Assembly (NCBI GenBank): GCA_011009095.1
Contig: VTPC01091033.1
Span: 134,795 to 198,794, forward strand
Direction of reading: 5' to 3'
From: Ignelater luminosus
Taxonomy: Eukaryota > Arthropoda > Insecta > Coleoptera > Elateridae
Length of the DNA stretch: 64,000 nucleotides
Shown here: one piece after another, positions 34,255 through 46,239 of the stretch
How the letters are laid out: every line of letters begins with the position of its first letter
Position numbering within the stretch: the first letter of the stretch is position 1
Position numbers and translations under genes: made by a program
Notes under the pieces: model-generated
What the model saw: the letters and a program-made list of their open reading frames with translations, nothing else
Databases searched by the model: none
What the model was told of the DNA's origin: nothing

Positions 34255-35106
34255 TAGAGGCCTGCACGGGGCGGGTTTTCTAGTCGGACTTTTACACGGT
34301 CTTGGTCGAAAGATCGGGGCGGGCCTCAGTTTAAAAATTTATTGGGCTTTTCGTGCTTACGTCCGGTCAATCGGGCCTATCGAGCTGCTAGAGCCTACCA
34401 GATCTCTTAGATCGTCGGACCTTTTGGACTTCACGGCCCTTCGGGTTTCACGGGTCGTTTGGATTGCTCAGGACTCTGTCTGACTTCTCAGGGATATTAG
34501 ACAGTTCTGGCCTGTCGAATCGTCGGGCCTGTCAAGCCTCTTAGACTTCTCGGCCCTTCGGGTCTATCGGATCGTTTGAATACATCCCTCCTGTTAGACT
34601 ATTCGGGCATCTCGAGTCGTCGGACCTTTTGGACTTCTCGGACCTTTTGGACTTCTCGGCCCTTCGGGTTTCTCGGGTCGTTTGGATTGCTCAGGATTCT
34701 GTCTGACTTCTCAGGGATGTTAGACTGTTCGGGCCTGTCAAGCCTCTTAGACTTCTCGGCCATCCGGGTCTCTCGGGCCGTTTGGATCTCTCGGACTTGT
34801 AGGACCTCTGGGGTCTCCGGATCTTTTGCCCCTTTCAGGCCTGTAGGACCTTTTGGACTTCTTGGCCCTTCGGATCTATCGGACCGTTTGGAATTCTCGG
34901 GCCTATCAAACCGTTGGAGCATCTCGATCGTCGGGCCTTCTGAACTTCTCGGCTCTTTGGGTCTCTCGGGTCGTTTGGATCTCTCGGGGCTTTCGGGTCT
35001 TTTGCACCTTTCAGGCCTGTAGGACCATTTGGACTTCTCGACCCTTCGGGTCTCTCGGGTCGTTCGGATCTCTCGTGCCTGTCGGACTTCCTGGGCTTGT
35101 CGGGTT
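34255..35106 (+). mobile_element. GC-rich hAT-like element with 9-bp periodicity, copy B
   Basis: Starts TAGAGGCCTGCACGGGGCGG and shares its first 110 bp with copy A. It then continues for over 700 bp as degenerate 9-bp steps of the form TCGGGTCGTTTGGATCTCTC, with larger units recurring, such as GGACTTCTCGGCCCTTCGGG. The right inverted end is absent. On the minus strand one frame reads as collagen-like triplets (GPR, GPT, GLK, GAK) with many Gly codons changed to Asp or Val. Frames of 148 and 107 codons on the two strands follow from the periodicity and are not taken as genes. Confidence 0.65.
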
Positions 35107-35350
35107 AAATATTAAAAGAAAAGATCCGACAAGAAATCCGAGCGATTACTCCAGACATGCTTTGCAACGTGTCAAACGAGTTTATCCAAAGACTTGCCTT
35201 TTAAGTACATGGGTCCCACTTCGAACACTTAATTTGATAGTTACATTTTTAGATTATTTGATTAAATAGTCGTAATGTATTGTAGTTTGATAGTTTTAGG
35301 TAACTGTTGTTTTGTTTCTGTGTTTAATATTTGAAACTGTTTACTTGGCT

Positions 35351-35375
35351 TCGTTTGTTATTTACTGCGTATTTT
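35351..35375 (+). repeat. 25-bp direct repeat, right copy
   Basis: Identical to 32883-32907. A second similar pair follows in the same order: ATTTAAAAAATTGATGGCGT at about 34090 and ATTACAAAAAATTGATGACG at about 35491, each continuing CATC. This right-hand block may be an internally deleted relative of the left-hand transposon region. Confidence 0.7.
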
Positions 35376-35732
35376 TTCTATCTGGAATAAATCAGCTTGT
35401 TGTTACGTCACTGATATAATTGTATGCTTTCCGTACACAGAAGTTTTAAGATAATCAAAATGTGTAAGAAAAATTGGGATTACCATTACAAAAAATTGAT
35501 GACGTCATCGGAAGTTTTAAAAGCATGTTTAGAATCTGATTTCTGTAGCAAGGCACATCAAAACAATTTGGAACAATTAAAATAATAATTATAATTGGTG
35601 GATCAAAAATACAAGGTTATTAATGGACTAAAATGATTAATTCGCAAAACTTTCCATCATCCGAGTTGTGCCAAATTATATAGTGTAAAAGTTATTCGTG
35701 ATAATGCAGTAATCTGCTTCGAAAAAGTGACA

Positions 35733-36590
35733 ATGGGTGATGCTGTTACTCCCTTTTACGACGCTATTCAGGATTTAGCTGATGCTAACAAGAAAATTGA
35801 TGCTGTTGTTTTTAATTATGTTCTTAAGCAGAAAGATGATACGATAAGGGAACTACACGATAAAATACGTTTATTAAATAATCATATTACAGTTTTAAAT
35901 AAATTTCAAAACTGATAGTGCAAATCAAATGTTAAAGACACAAATACTGATAGTGAACAAACTGCAACAAAACCGAATTCAGCCTCCGATCATAAAAAAA
36001 ACATACAGAAAAAGAAAAATCCTATATCTGTACTACCACTGCTAAATATACATCTAATACTACAAGTCTTGTTACTAAAAAAAGGTGTGTCAGCGGCTGT
36101 AATGCAACTGGAAACTGAGACCAAACTCGGTTATTATAACGAGCGACCATTAAAATTTCAGTTCCCAGTATGCTGTGAAATTTTCCCGTAGGGCGTAGCT
36201 TAGACACAACGTATGCCAACACATAACCTATAAACTGATGATTTTTGCCTTGTTTCTAATGCAAACTGTAAATTTGACAGATAATGTTACGGAATAAGCT
36301 AAGACGTAATTTTTTCTTTCATAGCCTCCTAGGAACTGAAATTTTAATAATCGCTTGTTGTAAATCTAATGGATGATGTGGATAAACCAAGGAATAAATT
36401 TTCAAACAAAGAAAATGAAAGAAAAATGTTCGAGGTATTATGGGAGTTCCAAGATTTGTTCAACTCCATGTATTCAAGGTGGATCCTAAGACAGCAGTTG
36501 GAAAATTGCAGGATTTACTGTAAAATAATTTCGCCGAGGTTAACTGTGAGGGGATTGCTGTAACGTTAACGTTTTTGCGCTCGTTACATG
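35733..36590 (+). pseudogene. Probable LINE ORF1 remnant
   Basis: An ATG frame at 35733 encodes MGDAVTPFYDAIQDLADANK and then a heptad-rich stretch (DDTIRELHDKIRLLNNHITV) ending at a stop near 35913, like the coiled coil of ORF1 proteins in CR1/Jockey-type LINEs. Later pieces include GVSAAVMQLETETKLG and, at about 36450, VQLHVFKVDPKTAVGKLQDL with NNFAEVNCEGI. This resembles the ORF1 'H V ... P T ... L ..L...F' segment. It is upstream of and on the same strand as the RT relic at 37785, so both may be one element. Evidence is weak because ORF1 evolves fast. Confidence 0.45.
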
Positions 36591-37784
36591 TTTTGTACGT
36601 TAACCTTCCGTTTGTGTGATTTGGTAATTTTTGGTAGTCTTCTTTCTGTTGAAGACGATTCGTTTGCGGTAGTGGTAAGGTCACATGGATAGCTTGATTA
36701 TCTTTTATTGGCTTCTTTAGTTATTAATATCAGTTAGCGGGTTGACGTACTCTTCAATTTATTTATTATTGCAAGCGTGACACAGGGTAAAACCGTTTTC
36801 AAATTTATTTTTATTTTCTTACTGTAGGGAAATGAACTTGTACAGCTGTTTGTATTTCTGATTATTTAATTTCTATTTAAATCCGGTTGGCATGTTGATA
36901 AGGGTTCCCGCCATCTTATCTATGATTTATTAATTGTAGTTTAAGATTTTCTTTTGGTATTTTGTTTCAATTTTCTCTTGCACGTTTACGTGTGAAACTT
37001 GAATAGGTTATAGGTTATTTTGTTCTATCTTTGTGTGATTTTCCGAGCCTCTATGTGGAATTTTGTGATTGGTTAGCTAGGACTCGTTCAGCGGTCGGAT
37101 TTTGTCTGGTCCACGGAAAATCAGTAAAGCGCGTGTCACCATTGAAGCAGTGGGTTTTGTTATTGTTGAACAAGATGTAGTTTTTTAAAAGTTTTTGTGA
37201 AACCTCAGTAGTGTAAGGGTGAGTTGTTTCTTCCTCGATTTATATTTAGTTAATCTGATGTTAGTTAAATATATTTAGCTTCAAATTCTACTTTCATCTG
37301 GAAGTTTTCCTCGAATTTAAATTTCGATTTCGAGTACCATCCTACGTGCTTCTATAGTTCTTCTGCTTCGACTCTTTAATTTCATCATGCAGCATTGAGG
37401 ATCCACACTGTGCTCCATCACTATAAATGTACGCCTCATCTTCAACGGATAGACATGAAAAAAATGAACAACGCCAGATCTTCACATAGCTGCCATCTTA
37501 TTATATGATGTGATAAATCGCCATTAAGTTATAATAATCTTGTTAATTATTCTTTTATCTTTAAGAATCACATTAACTCATATGTAGTCTTATTCATGCA
37601 CATCATAGTTGTATATTGATTTAATTTTGTATTTAATTCAAAATTAGACCACATTGTTTTAAGAGGTTGTCTTCCGTGTTACAGTTTGTTACAGATAAAT
37701 TTCATCACCGGAATACAGACCTGTATGTCATAGAAGAAGCTGCGGTAAGTTTGTTATTTTTTGTTTTCTTGAACTACGGTTCTT
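36591..37784. other. No gene recognised; interval between LINE ORF1 and RT remains
   Basis: No endonuclease motif is readable, so if the two LINE pieces belong together the endonuclease has been deleted or replaced. AT-rich, no other signal noticed. Confidence 0.4.
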
Positions 37785-39960
37785 AAGTTATAGGCCAATA
37801 AGTGTATCAAGATTGCTTAAATATGCATTTTTCGATTTGTAACAAACCATAACATCTTATCACGCAGCCAACATGGTTTTCGACCCGGAATGTGGACTGT
37901 TACTGCACTACTAGATTTCTATAATGAAATCGCAGGCGAGTGTCCTGTTGCCATCTTTTGTGATTTGAGCAGGGTATTCATCTGTGTGGATCATTCGAAG
38001 CTTCTGAGCATGCTAGAACATTGTGGTAAACGAGGTGTTTCTCTTCAATAAATTTCTTCTTTTATTACAGATTGGAAACAGTATGTTTCTCTGAATTATT
38101 CAGAAAACAATCTTGTTAGCGAGATAAGATCAGAAATCAAAAACTGTAAAGATGGGAGTACCGCAGGGCTCTATACTAGGCCCTGTGCTATTCCTACTAT
38201 ATATATATATACGTTCACAGATGATGTTTCTGTCGGATTTCTATCACATCCTAAATCAGAAATTCTAAATAACAAATGTGAATATATTCTTTCTAGGGCT
38301 TGCAACTATTTTAGTCAATATAATCTGTGCTTTAATACGGTTAAGGTTTCGCAATCGTCAAAAGAAAGTTGCACTTTTAGAATTCAATATTAGTAATACT
38401 TTTTTGCCTAATACAAATTCTAGTGTGAAATTTCTAGGCGTTCACCTGGACGAATTTTTAAATTGGACGTCTCACTGTCAACAAATGATTTCAAAAATAA
38501 ATTCAAATACATATCATTTTAGACTTACGCCATCAGCTTGAGAAGTATCAATTACTTAGTTATTATCATGCTCAAATGGATTCTAGGCTACGCTGTGGTG
38601 TTTGTCTGTGGGGTAACTTCACAATGTGTGATGTGTCTTTATAGCACAAAAACGTGTATTGAATATGTACATTGTATAGAAAACATTTCTACTGCACAAT
38701 CTTGCAAAACTTTATTTACTGAATGTAAAGTCTTAACGCTCGTGTGTTGATTTTAAAACGATCCACTTCTAATATCTCGTAAACAACTAAAAATATCGGA
38801 ATAAGAAAAAACACATCAATGTATTTATGGCGGGGGGCATTAAAATACATAATTAATTTAAATCATAGAGGTCGCTGTGTTTGCTCTCACACACCTAACC
38901 TCGAAATCTTAAATGGTACTCCATCACTTACGATACGTCGTTGAAAATGAAATAACAACAGTAGTCTTTTAGTGAAAACAAAATATAAATCGGCCTACTT
39001 AATCAAAAGTTATAGCACAACACGTATAATTTTAGTTAAGAATTTAAATTGCGTTAGCTTAAGTAAATAAACATATTTCAATTGTTTTAGTGCTTATTTT
39101 GAATGCAAAACAGGCGCACATAGGCATTTCTAATTAATTATTATAAATTAAACTGTTTTTGGCAGGTAAAGACAGAAGTAAATAACAGAAGTGAAGGCAC
39201 AACACGAAATAAGTAATTTTTGAAACTGTGCAGCTAATGTGAGTCTCTGGATGAAGTACTTCCTTTAAAGGATTGTCCATTTTCTGTTGCTTCTTTTCTA
39301 TTGTTTTGATTTTCTATTGATAGTTCTATTTGAATTATTTAATTATAAATGCTCACGTTTATCTGTTTCATATCCGAAATAAACACCAAAACAAGTGAGA
39401 TGCGTCAATTTACTTAAACTAATTGCAATTTAAACTCATCACTAAAACGAGACATTTTGTGTTGTAAGTTTCAATATAGTAGATCAATTTTAATTCTGTA
39501 TTTTAATGTCCTCCTCTATAAATAGATTGAAGTGTTTTTTTTTCTTATCTCGATATCTTCATTTGTTTACAAGATATTAAGGATGGATCGTTTTAAAATG
39601 AACACCCTGTATAATATATATATACAGCAATAAAAACTATTTTCTACTTAATAAAATATCCACAAGGTTAAAGATTTATTTCATTTGCCTTTAGCAAGGT
39701 AAAATGTTACAAATTATCTCAAAATTATATGGGACCTAAGATCATTAATTATTTACCTGCGGAAATAAAATGTAGTGAAAATGTAAAAATATTTAAAACC
39801 AAATAAGCATTTTTAGTTAGAAAACTGTTTTTACGGCATGTTTGATTTCTTTCTATATAACAAAAAGCATTTTGATGTGATTGTTTATAGAATAAGATAA
39901 TTTACGTTAGATATAATTGTAACACTGCTAACTATTCCTAGACGATGTGTAATCCGTCTG
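37785..39960 (+). pseudogene. LINE reverse transcriptase relic, interrupted by a MITE
   Basis: Order on the plus strand: YRPISVSRLLKYAF, HGFRPGMWTVTALLDFYNEI, CPVAIFCDLSRVFICVDHSK (catalytic Asp in CDLS), VPQGSILGPVLFLLYI, FTDDVSV (the YADD box with Asp pair kept), SSVKFLGVHLDEFLNWTSHC and YYHAQMDSRLRCGVCLWGN. After the MITE, NYMGPKIINYLPAEIKCSEN and a short tail, then an ATT-triplet run near 39975, the simple 3' end common in CR1/Jockey-like LINEs. Frame changes and stops throughout. With the MITE removed, the pieces are collinear with an intact RT. Confidence 0.85.
38738..39612. mobile_element. 875-bp MITE with about 86-bp inverted ends, inside the LINE
   Basis: The left end (38750-38820) and the reverse complement of the right end (39526-39599) share ATTTTAAAACGATCCA, CTAATATCT/CTTAATATCT, GTAAACAA and AATAAGAAAAAA in the same order. 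The right tip ends ACACCCTGTA, the TACAGGGTGT terminus; the left tip is eroded (GCTCGTGTGTT). There is no coding capacity. LINE sequence stops before it and resumes after it, so it inserted into the LINE. Confidence 0.75.
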
Positions 39961-40168
39961 AAAGAAAAATAAGTTATTATTATTATTCATGATTGATTTA
40001 TGAGGTGATTTCTTTTAATATGAATTCGCTTGTAACGTATCAGAATTATAATAAAATTATTGATGACACATTTGTAGTTAAAAATCTTTAATTTAAAGAA
40101 GAAAATTATCAAATCGGTCCAGCGGCTGCTGCTGACGAAAGCGGAAAAAATGTTTTCTATTTTAAATA

Positions 40169-41130
40169 TACAGGATGGCCCAACGAAAACGAAACAGACT
40201 GAATAACTCCCACAAAAATAATTTTTCGAAAAAACGCAAAAACACTCTATTTGTATTGTGACGTACAATTAGAATCCTAAGCTTCAACCCCCTAAGGGGG
40301 GAGGAATCAACCTCTCGAAGATTTCTAATGCGAAAGGGGTTCAAATGGCACATCATTAAAAAGCCATTTAAATTCTCCATACTGCCCCGTTTCAATTTTT
40401 AAATTCGGTTGATTTATTTGGAAGATACGGGGTGTGAAATCTAAAGCATAGAAGGCTTCATGATCTTCAAACATAACATAAATTAATGCTACAAAGTTTC
40501 AAAGGTTTGACCACCAACTTCCATACTATGATGAAAATTATATTCTGAACGTTGTCGCACATTCTGGAGCATTTTCGTTGGCAATACGTCGACGTAAATC
40601 TTCTACTACAGCGGGTTGCATCTCATAAACTTTACTTTTTAAGTGAGCCCATAAAAAGAAGTCCAGCAGCGACAAATCCGAAGATCGAGGAGGCCATCCA
40701 AATACTCACGAACGGGAAGTGCAAAATGCGGAGAAGCTCCGTCTTGCTGGAACATCAATTGATCCTCCAGATAAAGCCAGTCATTTTCGTTGATTTCAGT
40801 TAGTACGGGATAAATGACATCCTGCAGCAATTCCAAATAGATATCCGCAGCAAAATTGCCAGTCACAAAAAAAGGACCAACGAGGAAATCACCAAAAATG
40901 CCTTTTCTAGTCGTTGGGTAGGGACATCGTGGAATATTCTTGGATTCAAATCTGTCCAATAGCAACAATTATGACAATTTACCGTATTATTTACAAGAAA
41001 AAAAGAGCATTCATCGGAAAAACAGACATAAAATAGAAAATTTTGGTTATTCGTCGCTCGTTCACTTATACCTCACAGAATTGCAAACGACGCGACGCAA
41101 CGGTCGGAGTTGTCTGCATTACATTTTATC
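40169..41130 (-). mobile_element. IS630/Tc1-type element, second copy, one end
   Basis: Begins TACAGGATGGCCCAACGAAA and carries about 310 bp of terminal sequence matching 2363-2680, followed by a minus-strand transposase. The opposite end is not found beyond 41130, so the copy is truncated. Together with the 2363 copy it defines a family with long inverted terminal repeats. Confidence 0.75.
40490..41130 (-). pseudogene. IS630/Tc1-type transposase, C-terminal two thirds
   Basis: The minus strand gives ASRRLQFCEV, VFPMNALFF (altered 'FSDE.SFF' around the first acid), NNTVNCHNCCYW, then a long frame with GDFLVGPFFVTGNFAADIYL and YLEDQLMFQQDGASPHFALP, where QQDGASPH holds the second catalytic Asp. 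REYLDGL and WTSFYGLT follow; the 'SPDLSPLDFFLWG' segment with the third acid is condensed or lost. The C-terminal end, MEVGGQTFETL and a stop near 40495, is the usual end of this insect family. Multiple lesions. Confidence 0.75.
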
Positions 41131-43900
41131 TTTTATTAATCTCTAGGTTATTTTAATTGATTAATATAAACTTCAATTGATAATAAACGAAGATATAAAG
41201 ATATAACAGATAAGAGAGAGAGAAACTGTTGTACCCCCAAGGTGCACATCGTGTATAGCAAAAATTAAAAAAAATAGTTGCTTGATTGTCACGCGATCAA
41301 TGCTCTGATTTGTCAAATCAAATCAGGTTTTCATGTTCATGTTTTCAGGTTTGTATATAAAATCGAACCTTAAACACTGAAAATTAAATCATACTAGATA
41401 TTCCATTTAAATTCAGTTCTAGTCGATTCGTTTTTGTTACTATAAGCATTCCGTGAATGCTGAATGGGTAATGTTAATGCAACAGATGCAGCCCCGCTAC
41501 CGAATTAAAATTGTTAGTTCTACCTACCTACACTGACTTTCATTTCAAAAAATTTGTTTTGTTGTAACTCGAAGACAATCGAATAAAACAAAAATCTAAT
41601 TGTAATAGATATGAAACCATACAAAATGTTCCCGAACAATATGCATCCACTTGACGTAATTTGCAAAAAATCAATTTTCGCTTACAACTCAAAAACAAAA
41701 TTTATACTTTATCAATCAACTTTAAAACATCTAGGCAGGAAGCAAAAGAAAACCAAATCAGTCTCCTACACGCCTTATGGAGCGAACTTATTAAGTAATT
41801 TTGCATGTAAGAGAAACAATTTTAAGCACAACTAACACAAGATTTCATCTTCTAAGTAGATCTCGAGGTTTAATTTTAATTTAGGAGAAATATTTCAGTC
41901 TAGAAACTTTCCTAATATACCGCAATTACACATACCACTAGCTTCACCTGGGACTTTTTTTACTTTATTTCTTTTTCTCGTTTAGTTAATCTCGATCCTT
42001 GGCACTCCTATTTGAAACTTGTTTTATAGATAACTACTAGAATTTAAAAAGTAAACACACAGAACAAATGCAGCGAGTATAATGCAATTTCCAAGATGCT
42101 TTTAGAGGCATTTGTGTTTACGAAATGCTTCAAATGTACTATTATTCACGTTTATTCCGCAATATAAAAGATATACATAGGTATGTATAAAGGTAGTAAT
42201 GTAAAACGACGTTCAATTTAAAATTATTCTTGCATGATTTTAAAAGCATTTCTCTTTTGATGTGGTTGTTATTATAACAAACGAAAGTCGAAACCTTGCC
42301 TGGCTCCGGCTCTTTTTTCTAAATAATATTTTGTACATAATTATTTTTGCTTTGTTGTTTTAATATTTAGCCAAGCTTGAAAACCCATCCGAAAATGTAA
42401 CTTTTTGATTAATTTCACAAAATTATTATATAAAATACAATTACGATAAAAACTTAACCAAAATTTAGTTTTGCGGGTTCCTTTTACCTAGCAAGATTTT
42501 CTTTTAGGTCAAAAAGTTAACGTAAGAGGAAAACTTGAAAATTATCCCTAGTCATTTTCTACAATTCGCCTCGAGTCAAATGCCATTAGAGAAGATTTGG
42601 TAATATCATAAATTTGATCAAAATTACAGTTTGGAGTATTTTATAATATCCTGAAAAATTCTACTAAAAACTTTGACGCTCTTGAACGTTTTATATGGTA
42701 GAATAATGTCCTTAATAGAAGTTTCTTCCAGTTAGATTTAAGTTGTACAAATTTATTATCCCCGTGTAATACGGAATGCTGGAGGAAAGTTGGTTTTTAT
42801 GGATTCCACTTGAAATTGGTGTTAATTATTAGGTTAACTTACCTATTTTAAGAACTTACTGTTTTTGAAAAAATAAAATATTAATTATAAAATTTTTCTC
42901 TGGAAAGTTATCCATCCTGATAGTTATGACATTTCCCTTCCAATTTGTAAGTAGATAATAGACCCTGTTTTGCCATCACCCCACAACTTAAAACATGCAA
43001 ATGTAGATCTTACTGCATTCACATGATTGTTTCAATATACGTATTTTAAAAAATTCGTTTGAATCAAAGAGTTATCTAAATACATACGTAAGCATAATCA
43101 TCCTCGTAGTGTAAACTTTTATAACATTCTCCATATTTTACGAAAGTCCCATCGACAAGCAAAAAACCCTCGCGCGTCCCCGAATAAAAATTCAAACGTA
43201 CAAAAACAAAACAATCAAATAAAATACACAAAAATACAAACACAATAAGCTAACGTCATAAAAGAGAAATGGCGCTGAAAAACCGCGGAGAAAAATCAGA
43301 TAACAAACTGACTGAAAACAATAATTGGCTCGTTGTAATCCGGGTCCAATTAGGCTTGTGATCAATTCGAATTGTGTTGGATTTGTTCAAAAATAAAGAA
43401 AAACGCTATGCAATTTCTTTTGTTTTATTTTTTAAATGTTTATTTGTAACGGCAGGTAAAAATCATATCTATAAGATGTGCACGTGCAGTATATTTTACG
43501 TTAAAATATCAACAACGTAATCGTTGGATTGCCTTAATTTATTAAATGGCGATTAAAAACAATTTCGGAACAAAAAAAAATGTTCAATTTTGCTTTTTAC
43601 TTTTATCACAGTGTCGAGTGATGCATCTCATCATGAATTTAGTGATGAACTATTCCACTGTGATGACTGATGAAATTAATTTATTTCAGATATATTTCGA
43701 TAGCGCCATCTATAAAATTCTCCTTAGAGGAAACCAAGACCCAATAATAAAACTTGGCTTCGATTACTATAATAAATCGTGCACTAAAGAATTCTTTTTC
43801 TAGTTTTAGATTCTGCTACTTAGTAATTAAATGAGCATTCACCACAATCCCTATCAGTCAATCGAAATCAAGGATTTTTCTTCATAACCCTCAATAGCAG
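41131..43900. other. No gene recognised
   Basis: AT-rich DNA over 2.7 kb with no coding evidence. The interval 43130-43350 contains less AT-rich, non-repetitive wording (for example CTCGCGCGTCCCCGAATAAA and CCGGGTCCAATTAGGCTTGT) that could be conserved non-coding sequence. Frames at 41611-41835 and 43546-43803 match nothing I know. Confidence 0.45.
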
Positions 43901-44739
43901 CCATCGCAGATAGTCTAGTAAAGAATGCACGATTGTGACCACCGCAGGTGGACTTTTTTAGGGCAAAGTCCGCTCGCTGGTCTTTCACCCGTTGAAGGGT
44001 AAGCCTGATTCTTGGTAATTAGCTAGGGCAGGAAAGTCACATCAATTATCGCGAAAAACTCACAGTTCTTAAAAAGAATTTGCATCATTCCCTCTTATCG
44101 CAAGAACCGTTAAGGATTAGTGCCGCACTATGTAAAGTTCCCTCCAAAACAAATTGTTTCAGAAGAAGAATTGGTTCTTCAATTATAAAGTTTTCTAACG
44201 AGAGATAGGTGTCAGATGGTTAGATCGATCCCAAAGGCTACCATATAAACGCCGTCGACAAGATCGCAACGCAACTACATAACTGTCGTTGTGGCACTAT
44301 TTAAATCGAACCTGATGAATCAAGTCAAGTCAAATCATAATTTTTTCTGTTGCTACGAAGCAGCAAAGACCACAGTAGGCATAAACCTTTTCGGCCAAGA
44401 TGGAGTTTGGTAGTTAGTTAAGTGAAAGCTGCTGCACGCGGTCAGAGATGGGATAGGATGGTTGCAACGTGTCCGCCCTGGTCGGTCTGGAGAAAGTGTG
44501 GAAGTCTAGAGAGTTGGCTCTGTAGTCAGTACGATCTCCAGTCCCCCCTATCGGTTCCGCCGTCGCTGCTGATGTAAGAGCAACCACGCCGAGCGCGTCC
44601 ACTCATACTATGAGTGCACCACAACCCACCATCGACTACCATTCACCGACTACAGGCCGGAGGCCTCGCAAAGTTTCTCACTCAGAGTCTTCAGCGCCCG
44701 GAAAAGCTTTGAGAAGTAGTACTTGCTGGTGCGACTGGA
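43901..44739. other. Unassigned, GC rising towards the LINE ORF1 relic
   Basis: No motif recognised on either strand. Given the adjacent minus-strand LINE ORF1, this may be its eroded downstream part, but no RT or endonuclease motif is readable. Confidence 0.35.
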
Positions 44740-45110
44740 GCGCTCTACTCACCGGGGACGGTTTACCCTTCGGATGGCCGCGGTTTGTGAAAGCAGTGGT
44801 CCGCTCTCCTAAGGTAGTCGACGCTCTGAGTCACCCCTTGTAGTTCGCTGGATGTGGTCCCGTACATGTGGCGGGCGTCTGTCTTCATTTCGTGCAATCC
44901 TCGGTGTAATAGGCTTTGCCGCATTTCACGCACCTGAGAAGCGCTTTGCAGCATCGCTGTAAGTGGCCGAATCATTGACAGCAGCAGCATTGACCCATCG
45001 CAGTTATCTTCTGCCGTGCGAGTTCCCGCGCGATGCCGAACCATTTGTCCTTCGCGTGAAGGACTATGCAGGGCACACGTGTCGGGGCCTCCTTCTGGCA
45101 CTGCTTCTAA
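44740..45110 (-). pseudogene. LINE ORF1 (gag-like) zinc-knuckle fragment
   Basis: Minus-strand reading from about 44998: MGQCCCCQ, a stop, then FGHLQRCCKALLRCVKCGKA and YYTEDCTK, followed after a stop by TPATCTGPHPANYKG. This is the double CCHC array at the C-terminus of ORF1 in Jockey-type LINEs ('C..C..FGH....C....CVKCG..H.T..C' and 'HPANYRGC'). The locally higher GC matches the element rather than the window. No intact frame. Confidence 0.7.
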
Positions 45111-46239
45111 AGCAAAGAAGCGATTACCCGTGAAGACCGGCTGCGGTTCGACCTCGGAATGTTCTCACCGTCTCTTCTTCGATCGACCAGCGATTTTTAC
45201 AAAGCCGTCGTCGCAATTAGAATCAGGGTCACAGCCCTGTTCAAACACAGAAGAGACGCACGACATCACATCGCTGTCTCGCTATAGTACCTCGGAATAT
45301 GAGGAGTTGGTGGCCACACTGTAGCTCCCCTGAAGGGTGACGGATGTGCTCAATTCCGTCCTCGGCGACTGAAGGGGTGCTAAGTCGCCTACTTCGCGGG
45401 CGGCGAGCGCTGTGGGTTGGGGTGGCCCGAGGTTTTTCGGTGATGGCTTCATATCTTGCAGTGAATCTTCATTAGGTAAGTATCGATCTTGCTAAGCAGA
45501 AGCCCTACAGGGGAATGAGACGTTGCTCTTTGAGTAGGACTGCAAATCCGATCGTAGTCGTAATATCGGGTAGTTCGACCTATGTGCGTCTTGCTCGTGT
45601 GGTGGCTGGAGCAGAAATGACTTGATCAATCTAGACTGGAAAATCAAAAAAGACTCCCCGAACCTCAAGGTGCTATGCGTTCTGTGCCGAAAAGATGTAT
45701 GGCACATTAACGGAACCTCAAAGACGCCTGGCGACCTCTCTGAGTATTTAACTTTGCACCGGTAAAGAGACCTCTGCCGGTTTTGCCTTTATTTCCTCCC
45801 ACACTCGCTGGATAGCATATCAGCGATGTTAATAAATCTTTTTTATCCTTTCAGAGCTCAAAATCAACATGCTCGTGAGACCAGGAAGTAGTGTCCATCG
45901 ACACTAAAGAGCTGGTCGTGAACGATGTGTTCTCGAATGTCTTAAAGCATCTACTTCAGCCGAAGCTGGTCTCTATGAAGAGAGACAGCAAAAACAAATC
46001 AACTGAAGTAGACCGGGAAGGAGTTGTTGAAAAGCCCAAAAAAAATGGCTGAGGAAGCCAGCAAAGAGTTGCGACTGCGGGGACATCTAAAGCAGAAGGA
46101 GCCAAGCGTTCGCGCTTAAAGACTCGCTTTGATACCACGTCAACTGAGGAAAGGGTAAAGCAGCTGAAGAAGCACGGGAGCAAATAGCAGACTGTGCTGG
46201 TTAGTTTGGAAAGATAGTCCTGAAGACGGAAACTCTTTA
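45111..46239. other. Probable LINE ORF debris, not resolved
   Basis: GC-richer than average and rich in short frames on both strands. A plus-strand piece near 45960-46180 (KRDSKNKSTEVDREGVVEKP) is lysine-rich and might be ORF1 of the plus-strand LINE that follows. No motif is decisive. Confidence 0.3.

Noticed and set aside
34576..35022. 148-codon plus-strand frame rich in Ser, Gly and Leu
   Set aside because: It arises from the 9-bp GC-rich repeat; equally long frames occur on the other strand and in other frames.
45110..45210. tRNA-like B box (GGTTCGACCTC)
   Set aside because: No A box or cloverleaf at the right distance; it lies inside LINE ORF1-like sequence.
44610..45324. Plus-strand frames in the 44.6-45.3 kb GC-rich area
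   Set aside because: They are antisense to the minus-strand LINE ORF1, whose zinc-knuckle motifs explain the composition.
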